A stretch of DNA of 64,000 nucleotides from Sideroxydans sp. (GCA_027310665.1 DAIDAJ010000021.1:1-64000); one strand, 5' to 3'. Numbered from the stretch's first letter, positions 25,994 to 35,782 are shown. Numbers and translations are program-made. Notes: generated by a model from the letters alone, not told the origin.

Positions 25994-27007
25994 TTACCTC
26001 CAGGGGCGGCTGTATGCGCCGAGGGTTGCCTGGCTGCCTTCCGACACCTTGGCCAGTTCGGCCTGCCAGGCCTGCTTCACTTGATAGCGCTCGCCTTCGG
26101 ATGCCAGCGCATCAAGCGCCGCGCGCATGTTCCGGGTGACTTGCGCGACATAGGTCGGGCTGCGCTGGCGTCCTTCGACTTTGATCGCTGCGACGCCCGC
26201 CCGGGCGATCTCCGGAAGGATCTCCAGCACGTTGAGGCTGGTCGGTTCTTCCAGCGCGTAGTAGGTTGCGCCGTTCACGTCGAAGCGCCCTTTGCACAGT
26301 GTCGGATAGCCCGCCGGTTCGTTGTCGCCGAAGCGGTCGATCAGAATGCCATTCAGTCGCGTCGACATCATGCCCGGCGATTTTTCCCATTTGACATATT
26401 TGGCCGGCGAACATGCGCCGACGGTGTTCGGCGATTCGCCGGTTGCGTATGAAGAAAGCCAGCAGCGTCCTTCGTTCATTACGCACAGGCTGCCGAAACC
26501 GAAGACCTCGATCTCGACGGTGGTGTTCCTGATCACGTTCTCGACCTGGGCCAGCGTCAGCACGCGCGGCAGCACCGCACGCCGCACGCCGAATTCACGC
26601 TGCGCAAAATTCACCGCCTCGTAGCTGGTTGCCGAGCCCTGTACGGAGAGGTGCAGGCGCAGGCCGGGATGTCGTTTGGCGGCATAGTCGAGCAGTCCGA
26701 CGTCGGCGAGGATCACTGCATCGACGCCGAGTTCGGCGGCACCGTCGACGGCGTGCTGCCAATCGGCGTCGCGGCCCGGCTGGGCGAACGTGTTGATGGC
26801 CAGCAGTACCTCGCGGTGGCGCGACTGCGCATAGCGGATGCCCTCGCGCATGGCCTTGTCGTCGAAATTGAGGCCTGCGAAGTTGCGTGCATTGGTGTCG
26901 TTCCTGTAGCCGAAATAGACGGCATCGGCACCGTTATCGACCGCTGCTTTCAGGGCAGGCAGGCTGCCGGCCGGGCAGATGAGCTGGGGGATCTTGTCAC
27001 GCAACAT
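25994..27007 (-). CDS. ubiU: UbiU, [4Fe-4S] U32-family hydroxylation protein
   Basis: UbiU (YhbU) is the partner of UbiV in anaerobic ubiquinone hydroxylation. The 337-residue protein starts with [20 protein letters not shown], and the U32 core and cluster cysteines occur in [25 protein letters not shown] and TLCKGRF. The segment [17 protein letters not shown] is typical of the family. It is the first gene of ubiUVT; the set indicates ubiquinone production at low oxygen. Confidence 0.9.
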   Translation of the reverse strand: MLRDKIPQLICPAGSLPALKAAVDNGADAVYFGYRNDTNARNFAGLNFDDKAMREGIRYAQSRHREVLLAINTFAQPGRDADWQHAVDGAAELGVDAVILADVGLLDYAAKRHPGLRLHLSVQGSATSYEAVNFAQREFGVRRAVLPRVLTLAQVENVIRNTTVEIEVFGFGSLCVMNEGRCWLSSYATGESPNTVGACSPAKYVKWEKSPGMMSTRLNGILIDRFGDNEPAGYPTLCKGRFDVNGATYYALEEPTSLNVLEILPEIARAGVAAIKVEGRQRSPTYVAQVTRNMRAALDALASEGERYQVKQAWQAELAKVSEGSQATLGAYSRPWR

Positions 27008-27188
27008 GTGGACTTTCCTGTGCAGGGGAATTCAGTATAGCCATGGCCCGGCCGGTCCTATTGATCATTGTCAATCTTCCGGGAGTCTAAAGGCGACAGG
27101 TTGAAGTGGTTATCGCCCGTCTGATGAGAGGTAATGTCGCCGTTGCCTCGGGGCGATACGTGATGCAGGGTGCCGCAAATCCCTTCGG

Positions 27189-28085
27189 TCAGTAGAAATG
27201 CACCGCATAGACATGATAGAGGGCGCTGAAAACCATCAGATAGACCAGCGGGACATGGAAGATGTGCCACCACGAGAACAATCGTTCGTAGGTGCTGAAT
27301 TGCGATGCATCCCGCACTGCGTTGAGATAGGAAACGATCAGTTTCTGATAGTCCGTAACCCGCTGTTCCATGTTGGCGCGTTGCTCCGGATCGAGATCGT
27401 TTGCCTCCGCCTGTGCGTGCATGACCAGGCTGATCTCCTGTGGCAGGGACCGGGACAGCTTCATCGTCTGGAAACCTACGGTAAAAAAATTCATGAACCC
27501 GGAGCCCGATTGCCGGGCATGGGCGTCGACGCTAGACCGAAAATCTTCAAGTGCTTTTCCGATGCCGGGAGCTGCGTTTAACACCACTTTCAAATCTTCC
27601 GAATTTTCCAGATTCGAACGCAATTCGTCGAGCGTGGACATGCGGCCATACAAGCCGTGGTGGATTTTAGTGTAGAAGAACCGGCCGAAGATGCCGCTAC
27701 CGGCGACAAGCAGCATGCTGAACATGGCTACTGCGGCATTCGGGGAGCCGATAGGATGAATGTAGGGAATGTACACATGATAAGTGGAGTGGAAGATGAT
27801 GGTCAGCGGCCCCAGTATCCCCAGCAACATGTGCCACTTGAACCATTTCGGCAGGGCTCCCATTTTGCTGGCGAACCTGAACCGTTTGCGCAACGGGTAG
27901 AGCAGGAGCGCCAGCATCATCAAGCCGCCGGCCAAACCCAAGTTGTAACCCAGATCGAACAGCTTTGCACCCGGCTTGAAGAGCGTCTGGGGGTAAAGCA
28001 CAAAATAACCCCCGACAATTATCATCCCCACAATACTGATGAACGCTAACCAGCGTGCCTGGTCCGATTGTGTATTGGTCTTCAT
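27189..28085 (-). CDS. Multi-pass membrane protein with paired histidines, possibly heme-binding
   Basis: This 298-residue protein is not assigned to a named family. It has about five to six hydrophobic segments (residues about 15-35, 45-63, 85-105, 120-140, 265-295). His residues lie at membrane-facing positions in WHMLLGILGPLTIIFHSTYH, YIHP, and the C-terminal WWHIFHVPLVYLMVFSALYH; this spacing resembles cytochrome b or ferric-reductase-like membrane domains. A soluble loop of about 100 residues sits between. The start at 28085 follows GAGGGA; a longer reading from 28154 is less likely. It may carry electrons across the membrane, but this is inference. Confidence 0.6.
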   Translation of the reverse strand: MKTNTQSDQARWLAFISIVGMIIVGGYFVLYPQTLFKPGAKLFDLGYNLGLAGGLMMLALLLYPLRKRFRFASKMGALPKWFKWHMLLGILGPLTIIFHSTYHVYIPYIHPIGSPNAAVAMFSMLLVAGSGIFGRFFYTKIHHGLYGRMSTLDELRSNLENSEDLKVVLNAAPGIGKALEDFRSSVDAHARQSGSGFMNFFTVGFQTMKLSRSLPQEISLVMHAQAEANDLDPEQRANMEQRVTDYQKLIVSYLNAVRDASQFSTYERLFSWWHIFHVPLVYLMVFSALYHVYAVHFY

Positions 28086-28284
28086 CCATTCCCTCGGAAA
28101 CTCAATGAAGGTCAGAAGTACCTGTAAGTCTTTCAGTGCCGATCCGCGAAGCAAGCAATATCACTAATGCCGCTCCAATTTCCGAATACGGCAATCGTAT
28201 CGAATGTCCATATTTCGCACGAAGTCCGCATTGCCGAACGCAGGGCATACGCAAGCGTCCAGCCTTGATGCCGCACCCCGGCAA

Positions 28285-29916
28285 TCAGTGTCTTGTTGTG
28301 TCGTGATGCATCACCCAATTGTTCTTGCCTCGCAGCTTTGCCTCATACATGGCGCGGTCGGCGAGTTGCAACAAGACCTGGAGCGTTATCGCATCGTGCG
28401 GAAAACGCGCGACACCCAGGCTGCATCCCACCTTGGCGGTCGCGCCATTGAAATCGAAAGTGAGGGAGCGAACGGTTTGTACGATACGCTCTGCCAGCAA
28501 GGCGATCTCGTCATTGCTGGCGTTGACCAGCAATAGTGCGAACTCGTCGCCCCCGATCCGGTACAGCACTTCGTTGCGGCGCAATTGCAGCGTGAGCGTT
28601 TCGGCGATTTTTTTGAGCACGATATCGCCCGCGGCATGGCCGTGAAGGTCATTGATCGGCTTGAAGTTGTCCAGATCGAATAGCAGCAGGGCAAGCCGCG
28701 ACCCGTCGCGTTCGGCCTGCGCGATGAGGCGGGGCAGGTCCTGGTCGTAGCGTTGACGGTTATATAGCAATGTGAGGGCATCGTGTTCGGCGCGCAGTTC
28801 CGCCATGTGCAGCGTCCTTCTTTCTTCCGTCACATCCTCGAAGAGCCAGAAACGCCCGAGATAACCGCTGCTCTCGGGAGCGATCACGATGTTCGAGATC
28901 AGGCGGAGGTAACGCCCGTCCTTCAGCGCGATGTATTTCGGCTCGATCAGTTTGCGAGTCTCGAGGATCTCGGCGAGGGTCTTCAGGAAAGAATCCGCCT
29001 CGGCGGCGATCTGGCCCAGACGCAGCAGCATGGTGTCGTTCTTCATGCCAACCAGGTCCTCATCCGGGCCAAGCAGGCACAGCTGCCGGAATGCGTTGTT
29101 GCAATACCGGATATGACTGCGATCGGCAAAGATCACCCCGACCGGCATGGTGGCGAGCAATGCGTCCAGTGTGGATTTTTCATTGTTAAGCGCGGCCAGA
29201 CTGGCAGCCTGCGTATTCCTGTTGCTTACCAGCGCCTGTGCCATTCCCTGGAAGCTGGTGATCAGCCGGGAGATCTCGTCATTTCCGCGCACAGGTTCAG
29301 GAGTGGGGTAGTCGAGGTTGCCATTGGCGATCTCCTGGGCGGCTCTGGACAGATCGCCCAGCGGGTTGACCAGGCGGCGGATTTGCACAAAGAAAGGCAG
29401 CATGAATACCGCGAACCAGAACAAGGCAAAAAAAGCGCTGTGCTGAATCAGGCTTTCTCGCGCCTGCGCGATGTCGTCGGTCCGTACGCCCATGCGCACC
29501 GTACCCAACAGCCGGTTCTCGTGAACCACCGGGATGATGGTGTTGTAGCACCCGTCACGGCTGTTCGGGTCGAATTCCGTATCGCTGTGCGCGCGCACTT
29601 CTCCGACCTTGTAAACAACCGTCCCGATATCGTCCTTTAACTGAAAATTGCACAGCGGCAGCTTGGTCTGGACCTCCTGCAACCTTGCCTGCAACAGCGA
29701 CAAGTCCTTCTCGAAAAGGGGATCGGCCAAAACGCGGCTCAACAAGTAATTGCTGCTGCGCAAATTGGCTTCGGCCTGGCGCACGAAATAATCCTGAACC
29801 AAATAGACCTGGCTGGCCAGGATCGCCGTGAGGCTGAGCGCGACGATGGCGGTCAAGGACAGAAACAGCTTTAACTGTATGGAACTGCGCGATGCATGCA
29901 GGAGATTTGAAAACAT
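28285..29916 (-). CDS. Membrane-bound sensor diguanylate cyclase (HAMP-PAS-GGDEF)
   Basis: The 543-residue protein makes c-di-GMP from GTP. Order: membrane segment at about 13-35; a periplasmic sensor (about 36-165) with two cysteines (LPLCNF, RDGCYN); a second membrane segment (AFFALFWFAVFMLPFFV); HAMP (PLGDLSRAAQEIANGNLDYP); PAS (about 265-380); and GGDEF (about 385-540) with DLDNFKPINDLHGHAAGD and YRIGGDEFALL. The catalytic GGDEF is intact. The inhibitory site is RRNE rather than RxxD, so product feedback may be weak. The start at 29916 gives the first Met before the membrane segment and has AAGGGC upstream. Confidence 0.85.
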   Translation of the reverse strand: MFSNLLHASRSSIQLKLFLSLTAIVALSLTAILASQVYLVQDYFVRQAEANLRSSNYLLSRVLADPLFEKDLSLLQARLQEVQTKLPLCNFQLKDDIGTVVYKVGEVRAHSDTEFDPNSRDGCYNTIIPVVHENRLLGTVRMGVRTDDIAQARESLIQHSAFFALFWFAVFMLPFFVQIRRLVNPLGDLSRAAQEIANGNLDYPTPEPVRGNDEISRLITSFQGMAQALVSNRNTQAASLAALNNEKSTLDALLATMPVGVIFADRSHIRYCNNAFRQLCLLGPDEDLVGMKNDTMLLRLGQIAAEADSFLKTLAEILETRKLIEPKYIALKDGRYLRLISNIVIAPESSGYLGRFWLFEDVTEERRTLHMAELRAEHDALTLLYNRQRYDQDLPRLIAQAERDGSRLALLLFDLDNFKPINDLHGHAAGDIVLKKIAETLTLQLRRNEVLYRIGGDEFALLLVNASNDEIALLAERIVQTVRSLTFDFNGATAKVGCSLGVARFPHDAITLQVLLQLADRAMYEAKLRGKNNWVMHHDTTRH

Positions 29917-30149
29917 ATCAGCCCTTTTTAGGTTGCAGATTTCAATTGTTCTGTTTTGCCAATTCGGGAATGTCCACGGATTCATTCATGCGTTACGCAA
30001 CAGGGCAATGATCCAGCCCATTTATTTTTCCCACTCTACGCCTCTTGTTTTGAGATTCATATACGCCGAAACATGTAGAAAGCGGCATATCCCATGCCGA
30101 AGAAATGGGAATTACGGGCGCATGGCGTTGATTGTCGAGTCCTTTTATC

Positions 30150-30938
30150 TCAATGGACGCCAAGCTGCAGCATGATGCGCGATATCGTGTCCAGACCCGA
30201 GTGGGTGAAATATTCCATCAGCGGCGCCAGGTAAGGGATCGTTAACATCATTGTGGCGAATCCAACGGCGAGCGTGATCGGAAAGCCGACTGCGAAGATG
30301 TTGAGTTGCGGGGCACTGCGGGTGAGGATGCCAAGCGCCAGGTTCGCGATCAGCAATGCGCCTATCAAGGGCAACGAGAATTGCAGTGCGAGGCTGAACA
30401 GGGATCCTCCCCATTCAGCCATGGTACGGAAGGCGTTGGCTGCAGGCATGCCGGCACCGATCGGAAATTCCCGGAAGCTGTCGGCCAGCGCGGACAGCAT
30501 GTAGAGGTGTCCGTCTGCCGCGAGAAAGACCAACGCGGCGATGATGCCGAGGAATTGCGCGACCACCGGCGTAAAGGCTGCATTTTGCGGGTCGTAAAAG
30601 CTGGCAAAGCCCAGGCCCATCTGCATTCCGGCGAGGTCTCCGGCCATTTCCACTGCGGCAAAGATGATCTGGATGGAGAAACCCATGATGACTCCGGCTA
30701 CAATTTGCGCCACCAGCACGAACAGTCCCTGCGCGGACGCCGGATCGAGGTCGGACGGGATGCTGAGCGTCGGAGCGATGACGAAAGTGATCGCCAACGC
30801 GAACCCGACCTTGATGCGCGCGGGAATCTCTTTGTTGCCGAGGATCGGGGAACTTGCAATCAGGGCCAGGACTCGGGCAAGCGGGAAGATGAGCGTGGCA
30901 AGCCAGGTGGTGATCTGGGCACTGGTGAAACTGATCAT
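30150..30938 (-). CDS. fliR: FliR, flagellar export gate protein
   Basis: FliR is part of the FliPQR export gate in the inner membrane. The 262-residue protein has the family arrangement of hydrophobic segments, starting with LIFPLARVLALIASSPILGN and with KVGFALAITFVIAP, AGDLAGMQMGLGFASFYDPQ and the C-terminal ANLALGILTRSAPQLNIFAVGFPI. It is the last gene of the fliFGHIJKLMNOPQR run and is followed by a 233-nt gap before the diguanylate cyclase. Confidence 0.94.
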   Translation of the reverse strand: MISFTSAQITTWLATLIFPLARVLALIASSPILGNKEIPARIKVGFALAITFVIAPTLSIPSDLDPASAQGLFVLVAQIVAGVIMGFSIQIIFAAVEMAGDLAGMQMGLGFASFYDPQNAAFTPVVAQFLGIIAALVFLAADGHLYMLSALADSFREFPIGAGMPAANAFRTMAEWGGSLFSLALQFSLPLIGALLIANLALGILTRSAPQLNIFAVGFPITLAVGFATMMLTIPYLAPLMEYFTHSGLDTISRIMLQLGVH

Positions 30939-30939
30939 G

Positions 30940-31209
30940 TCAGCCGGCCAGGTAGGGGATGCTGCTGAACAACCGGGTCATGTAATCGAGCAGGAGGCCG
31001 ATCATCCACGGGCCCGACAGGATGAGCACGGCAAACATGCCGATCAGCTTTGGGATGAAAGACAGCGTCATCTCGTTGATCTGCGTTGCGGCCTGAAAGA
31101 TGCTGACGACCAGGCCGATGATGAGCGCGGTGAGCAGTAGCGGCGCCGAAACCATCAGCGTCAGTTCCATCGCCTGTTGCGCTATGGTCATTACCGATTC
31201 GGGTGTCAT
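30940..31209 (-). CDS. fliQ: FliQ, flagellar export gate protein
   Basis: FliQ is a small gate subunit. The 89-residue protein has two membrane helices with the conserved TPESVMTIAQQAMELTLM start, ALIIGLVVSIFQAATQINEM and PKLIGMFAVLILSGPWM. Length is normal. It ends 1 nt before fliR and starts 10 nt after fliP ends. Confidence 0.95.
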   Translation of the reverse strand: MTPESVMTIAQQAMELTLMVSAPLLLTALIIGLVVSIFQAATQINEMTLSFIPKLIGMFAVLILSGPWMIGLLLDYMTRLFSSIPYLAG

Positions 31210-31219
31210 GGTTCTTGCC

Positions 31220-31966
31220 TCACGTATAGAAGCTCTGCACGAGCGAGCCCACCAGCAGGTTCCACCCGTCCGCCAGCACGAACAGCATGATCTTGAACGG
31301 CAGGGAAATCACGGCGGGCGACACCATCATCATACCCATCGACATCAGCACGCTGGCCACCACCATGTCGATGATGAGGAAAGGGATGAACACCACGAAA
31401 CCGATCTGGAAGGCGGTCTTCAGTTCGCTGATGACGTAGGCCGGAACCAGGATCTTGAGCGGCACATCCTCGGCGCTTTGCAGCGGCTCGCTGTTCGAGA
31501 TGCGTACGAACAGCGCAAGATCCGATTCGCGCGTCTGGCGCAGCATGAAGGCCTTGAGCGGGGCGCTGCCCTTTTCATAGGCTTGTTGCAGCGTGATCTT
31601 GTTCTCGCTGAAAGGTAGATAGGCGTCGTCGTAGATCTTGTCGAATACCGGCGACATCACGAAAAAAGTGAGGAACAGGGCCAGGCCGATCAATACCTGA
31701 TTCGGCGGCGACGAGGGGGTGCCGAGGGCGGAGCGCAGCAGCGACAATACGATGATGATGCGCGTGAAGCCGGTCATCATGAGCAGGATGGCTGGCAGGA
31801 AGGTGAGCGACGAGATCAGGATCAGCGTCTGCAGGCTGAGCGTGTAAGTCTGGCCGCCACCCGCCGCGGGGGTGCTGGTCAGCGCCAGCATGCCCGTTTC
31901 GGCGGCGAACGCGGAAGCGCTCGTCGCAAACAGCAAGACAGCGACTGCCATCCTTTTAACGGACAT
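31220..31966 (-). CDS. fliP: FliP, flagellar export gate protein
   Basis: FliP forms the core of the export gate. The 248-residue protein has a signal peptide, which is normal for FliP (ends SAFAAE), then [80 protein letters not shown] and the C-terminal [25 protein letters not shown] ([14 protein letters not shown]). It overlaps fliO by 11 nt. Confidence 0.95.
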   Translation of the reverse strand: MSVKRMAVAVLLFATSASAFAAETGMLALTSTPAAGGGQTYTLSLQTLILISSLTFLPAILLMMTGFTRIIIVLSLLRSALGTPSSPPNQVLIGLALFLTFFVMSPVFDKIYDDAYLPFSENKITLQQAYEKGSAPLKAFMLRQTRESDLALFVRISNSEPLQSAEDVPLKILVPAYVISELKTAFQIGFVVFIPFLIIDMVVASVLMSMGMMMVSPAVISLPFKIMLFVLADGWNLLVGSLVQSFYT

Positions 31967-32528
31967 TGCGCTTCTCCATCATCTGCTTCAGCCAGACCTG
32001 GAACTTGTTGTCGTCTCCCGCCGGACCGGCCGGGGCGGCGGACAGGGAGCCCTTGGGCATCGTGTGCAGCGCATTGACCTGGCCGGGAGCAACGCCGACC
32101 ACCAGCCAGGTGTCGTTCACTTCAACGAGTACGATGCGCTCGCGCTGGCCCACTGCAACGCCGCTGATGACCCTGAGTGCATTGCCCGCGCCCTGCTGGG
32201 GAAGGTTGATGCGCTTCAGCAGCCAGCCCACCAGCACGACGGCCGCCAGCACCAGCAACAGGCTCAGGATGACTTGGAGCACACTGCCGGAAGACATCGC
32301 CGCCGCGGGAGGCGGCACATAGGCCGGGCGGGCTGGATCGGCGGCAAGGGCGAGCGGGGAGAAAACTGCTGCAGGGAACGAGAAAATCGCGCAGCGAACC
32401 GTTTGCTTCCTCTCCCGCAAGCGGGAGAGGATTGAGGTGAGGGAGACGAGCGCGGTAGGTTTTAACATAAGAGGGTATTCAGCCGCGCTTGTCAGGGCGG
32501 CAAGAACGCGAGTTCGCATGATGGACAT
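31956..32528 (-). CDS. fliO: FliO, flagellar biosynthesis protein (start uncertain, palindrome in N-terminal part)
   Basis: FliO assists assembly of FliP. The full 190-residue reading begins 3 nt after fliN ends but its first 40 residues are unlike FliO and include translation of a palindromic element (residues about 33-41). The recognisable part is a signal-like stretch ending in [10 protein letters not shown], a membrane helix ([20 protein letters not shown]) and a C-terminal domain with [20 protein letters not shown] and [19 protein letters not shown] at 32420, in frame and inside the palindrome, would give a normal signal peptide and a 154-residue protein. Either the long form is made and processed, or the true start lies at this TTG. 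Confidence 0.8.
   Translation of the reverse strand: MSIMRTRVLAALTSAAEYPLMLKPTALVSLTSILSRLRERKQTVRCAIFSFPAAVFSPLALAADPARPAYVPPPAAAMSSGSVLQVILSLLLVLAAVVLVGWLLKRINLPQQGAGNALRVISGVAVGQRERIVLVEVNDTWLVVGVAPGQVNALHTMPKGSLSAAPAGPAGDDNKFQVWLKQMMEKRNVR
32409..32430. repeat. Perfect palindromic element inside the fliO 5' region
   Basis: CCTCTCCCGC (32409-32418) and GCGGGAGAGG (32421-32430) form a perfect 10-bp stem with an AA loop, followed by GAGGTGAGGGAG, the usual companion of this REP-like class. It is read in frame within fliO. Confidence 0.75.
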
Positions 32529-32531
32529 CCG

Positions 32532-32930
32532 TTACTTGTTGATGCGGCGCAGACGCTCCGACGGGGTGATGATGTCGGTGAGGCGGATACCCAGCTTGTC
32601 GTTCACCACCACCACTTCGCCCTGCGCGATGAGGAAGCCGTTGATCAACACGTCCAGGGGTTCGCCTGCCATGCCGGCCAGTTCCACGACCGAGCCCTGC
32701 GCCAGTTGCAGCAGGTTCTTGATCGGCATCTTGGTGTGGCCCAGCTCCACGGTAAGCTGCACCGGGATGTCCAGGATCATGTCGAGGTCGTTGTGCGCGG
32801 TCGCGCCGCCGGCACCGCCGAATTGCTCAAACACATGCGGTTGAACCGCGGGTGTATCGACAGCGGCCTGTTCCGCCATGGCGGCGCCCAAATCGTCCGC
32901 GCTGATTTGTTCTGTGGATTCTTCAGCCAT
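32532..32930 (-). CDS. fliN: FliN, C-ring switch protein
   Basis: FliN forms the bottom of the C ring with FliM and binds FliH. The 132-residue protein has a short acidic N-terminus and a SpoA domain (about 55-130) with NDLDMILDIPVQLTVELGHT, LAQGSVVELAGMAGEPLDVL, NGFLIAQGEVVVVNDKLGIR and the end RLTDIITPSERL. It overlaps the fliM stop by 8 nt. Confidence 0.94.
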   Translation of the reverse strand: MAEESTEQISADDLGAAMAEQAAVDTPAVQPHVFEQFGGAGGATAHNDLDMILDIPVQLTVELGHTKMPIKNLLQLAQGSVVELAGMAGEPLDVLINGFLIAQGEVVVVNDKLGIRLTDIITPSERLRRINK

Positions 32931-33924
32931 TTTTTCCTCCGTTCAATGATTCGACTGGTTCCGTCGCCAGCATCTTCTCTACTCTCAGCGCATATTGCCC
33001 GTTGGACGCGCCGTACTTGCATTCCATCACCGGCACATTGTCGACCATGACCTGGATATGGTCCCCCACCTCCAGCGGGATGACGTCTCCGACCCGCATT
33101 TTCAAAACATGCTCCACATTGGTCATGGCATGCCCGAGCACGGCGGTGAGATCGATCTCTGCCGACTGGATCTGCTTGGACAGCATGTGCAGCCAGCGCT
33201 TGTCCGCGATGACGTGGTCTCCCTGCATGGTGCTGTAGAGCAGTTCGCGGATCGGTTCGATCATCGCGTACGGCATGCAGATGTGAATGGAACCGCCGAC
33301 ACCGGTGAACTCCACCTCGAAGGTCGTCACCACGACGACTTCGTTCGGCGTGGCGATATTGGCGAACTGCGGGTTCACTTCCGAGCGGACGAATTCGAAA
33401 TCCAGCTTCTGCACGGTCTCCCAGGATTTGCCGTAAGTCTGGAAAACAACCTCCAGTAATTTCTGGATGATGCGATGCTCGGTCTGGGTGAACTCGCGGC
33501 CTTCGACGCGGGTGTGGAAACGCCCGTCGCCACCGAACAGGCTATCGACCACCATGAACACCAGGTTCGGGTCGAAGATGAACAGGGCGTTGCCGCGCAG
33601 CGGCTTGACCTGAACCAGGTTCAGGTTAGCGGGAACGGGCAGGTTGCGGATGAATTCCGAGAATTTCATCACCCTGACGGGTCCGACCGATATTTCCGAG
33701 CTGCGATGGATGAAGTTGTACAGCGAGATGCGGAACAGGCGAGCGAAGCGCTCGTTGATGATTTCCATCGTGGGCATGCGCCCGCGCACGATGCGTTCCT
33801 GTGTCGCCATGTTGTAAGGGCGCACTCCTCCCTCGGGCGTGTCCGATTTGGTTTCTTCGGCTTCGCCGGTGACGCCTCGCAGCAGCGAGTCGACTTCGTC
33901 CTGGGAGAGGAATTCCTTGCTCAT
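32923..33924 (-). CDS. fliM: FliM, C-ring switch protein
   Basis: FliM receives phospho-CheY and sets rotation direction. The 333-residue protein has the N-terminal CheY-binding motif region (LSQDEVDSLLRG, residues 5-16), the middle domain with RMPTMEIINERFARLFRISL, and a SpoA-like C-terminus (DVIPLEVGDHIQVMVDNVPV). Length is normal. It lies between fliL and fliN. Confidence 0.95.
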   Translation of the reverse strand: MSKEFLSQDEVDSLLRGVTGEAEETKSDTPEGGVRPYNMATQERIVRGRMPTMEIINERFARLFRISLYNFIHRSSEISVGPVRVMKFSEFIRNLPVPANLNLVQVKPLRGNALFIFDPNLVFMVVDSLFGGDGRFHTRVEGREFTQTEHRIIQKLLEVVFQTYGKSWETVQKLDFEFVRSEVNPQFANIATPNEVVVVTTFEVEFTGVGGSIHICMPYAMIEPIRELLYSTMQGDHVIADKRWLHMLSKQIQSAEIDLTAVLGHAMTNVEHVLKMRVGDVIPLEVGDHIQVMVDNVPVMECKYGASNGQYALRVEKMLATEPVESLNGGKNG

Positions 33925-33939
33925 GGCATCAACTCATCG

Positions 33940-34551
33940 TCACTGGATAATGAACGAGGTGAACAGTACGTCCACAATACCCTTGGTATTGGGTTCGGCG
34001 ACGGGGGCTGCCGCAACCGGTGCGGAGGCAGCGCCCGAAGCCGCCGCGTCATGCGCCGGCGCTGTTGCGGCGGGCGGAACAGGCAAGCCGAGCACACCAT
34101 CGGTTTCGGCAATGATCTCGGAGATCAGTTTCTTTTTTCCTTCTATCGTCTGGAGTTCGGACGGCTTCTTGCTGGAAAGCAGGAACAACAGCTTGCTGCG
34201 GATCTCGGGCATCGCGGCTTTGATCTTTTCCTCCAGCTCCGGCTGCATCACTTTCAGCGTGATGCCTGCCTGCAGGTATTGATCGCCTTCTTCGCGTTGC
34301 AGGTTGACAGTGAAGTTCTCCCCCAGAGAGACGAATTTCGCTTCATGCGGAGGTTCCGCCTTGGGTGCTTCCGCGTGCGCATCCGCCGAGGCATGCCCCT
34401 TGGAGAAGTACCAGCCCGCTCCGCCGGCGATGATGACCAGCAACAAGACGATGCCGATGATCAGCATCTTCTTGCTTTTGGGCGGCGCAGCGACCGGGGT
34501 TTCTTCCTTGGCGGCTGAAGCAGCAGGTTTGGCAGGGGGTTTCGTCGCCAT
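33940..34551 (-). CDS. fliL: FliL, basal-body-associated membrane protein
   Basis: FliL sits around the stator and supports motor torque and swarming. The 203-residue protein has a Lys-rich N-terminus, one membrane helix (MLIIGIVLLLVIIAGGAGWYF, split MLIIGIVLLLVIIAGGAGW), and a periplasmic domain with FVSLGENFTVNLQ, YLQAGITLKVMQPELEEKIK and the C-terminal GIVDVLFTSFIIQ. An Ala/Pro-rich low-complexity linker (about 155-185) is longer than usual. Confidence 0.9.
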   Translation of the reverse strand: MATKPPAKPAASAAKEETPVAAPPKSKKMLIIGIVLLLVIIAGGAGWYFSKGHASADAHAEAPKAEPPHEAKFVSLGENFTVNLQREEGDQYLQAGITLKVMQPELEEKIKAAMPEIRSKLLFLLSSKKPSELQTIEGKKKLISEIIAETDGVLGLPVPPAATAPAHDAAASGAASAPVAAAPVAEPNTKGIVDVLFTSFIIQ

Positions 34552-34643
34552 TTAGCGATTCCTTTTAGTTGATTGGCATTATGGATTTGATTTATCGCCC
34601 GTCATCGGTGGAATAAAGTGGGAAACTAACCTTATTTCAGCCG

Positions 34644-35765
34644 TCAGGCGAATGTGTCCACTATACCGTTATGGCGCGAGATTGGGGATACCCGGACGGT
34701 GCTATTGCCGCTGCTGATCGGAATGTTACGGATATCGCCGATGGGAGAAACGGACGAACGTTGCGCGCCGGATTGGCCCTGGTCGCGCGGAGTCTGATCG
34801 CTGACCGTGGCATTGCCCAGCATGATGCCGTTGTCGGCCATCATTTCTCGCAGCTTCGGCATGGCCTGTTCTATCGCATCGCGTACCGCAGCGTGGGGCG
34901 AGGTGAAGAGTGCAGTCGCCTGATCGCCGCTGACCTTGATCACCACATCCAGCGGGCCCAGTTGCGGCGGGTTGAGGTGCAGTTCGGCAGTCTGATCCTT
35001 GCTGGAAGAAGCCAGCCAGGTGATCTTTTGGCTGAATTCATCGCTCCATTTGTCCTGTGTGACGGGCGCGTTGATTGTTATCTGCACGGGCTGGATGGCA
35101 GGTGCGGCAACGCTCGCGGCAGTGTTCTGCAAGGAAGCGATCGCCCCGGCATCGGATTTCGGTGCGGCAGAAGCGTTGATCGCCGCACGTTCGGTCATGT
35201 TTGATTCGAGGATGCCGGGAGCGCGACTGGCCGACTCGTTGAGAGCCGCGCTGAAAGTCTGCTCCTTGAGTTGCGCGCTGCGGTTTGCCGCCGGTGCCGA
35301 ATTTGCCGTATCGGCCCGGACATTGGTTGCGGCATTGCTCTTCAAGGCGGCAAGGCCGAGGCTGTCCTGACTCGTGCCTGCAGAGCCGTCGGGCCGGGCA
35401 TTCGAGGCGGCCGGGGTGTTGATGGCTTGCGGCATCAACGCAGCAAGCATGTCGGCCGGCACTGCCGTCGCGCCATCGGGTGCTGTTGCGGCAGTTGCTT
35501 TCTTGTTGCTGTCGGGTTTGCCATTCTGGATATCCGCGGCATTCTTTTTGTTGATAACGAGATCTGCGCCCTGCTTGAGGAGCGATTCGGTGCCGGCCTT
35601 GTCGGTCGATTTCCCATCCTTCGCGGCCGGATCGTTGATCTGGCGCGCAAGGACTTCGCCGAAAGGCTGGTTGTTCTGCGCGTCACCGCTTGCGGCAGCG
35701 TTAGGCGTCTGAGTTGAGGCAGTTGCCGCCTGGGGGGTGCTGGTCGTGATGGGAAGATTGGTCAT
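34644..35765 (-). CDS. fliK: FliK, hook-length control protein
   Basis: FliK measures hook length and triggers the FlhB substrate switch. The 373-residue protein has an Ala/Thr/Asn/Pro-rich N-terminal ruler region and the conserved C-terminal domain (about 235-350) with SQKITWLASSSKDQTAELHL, NPPQLGPLDVVIKVSGDQAT and LREMMADNGIMLGNATVSDQ. It sits between fliJ and fliL. A second FliK-like gene occurs at 42781-43815. Confidence 0.92.
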   Translation of the reverse strand: MTNLPITTSTPQAATASTQTPNAAASGDAQNNQPFGEVLARQINDPAAKDGKSTDKAGTESLLKQGADLVINKKNAADIQNGKPDSNKKATAATAPDGATAVPADMLAALMPQAINTPAASNARPDGSAGTSQDSLGLAALKSNAATNVRADTANSAPAANRSAQLKEQTFSAALNESASRAPGILESNMTERAAINASAAPKSDAGAIASLQNTAASVAAPAIQPVQITINAPVTQDKWSDEFSQKITWLASSSKDQTAELHLNPPQLGPLDVVIKVSGDQATALFTSPHAAVRDAIEQAMPKLREMMADNGIMLGNATVSDQTPRDQGQSGAQRSSVSPIGDIRNIPISSGNSTVRVSPISRHNGIVDTFA

Positions 35766-35782
35766 GGCATTCGCTCCTGAGA

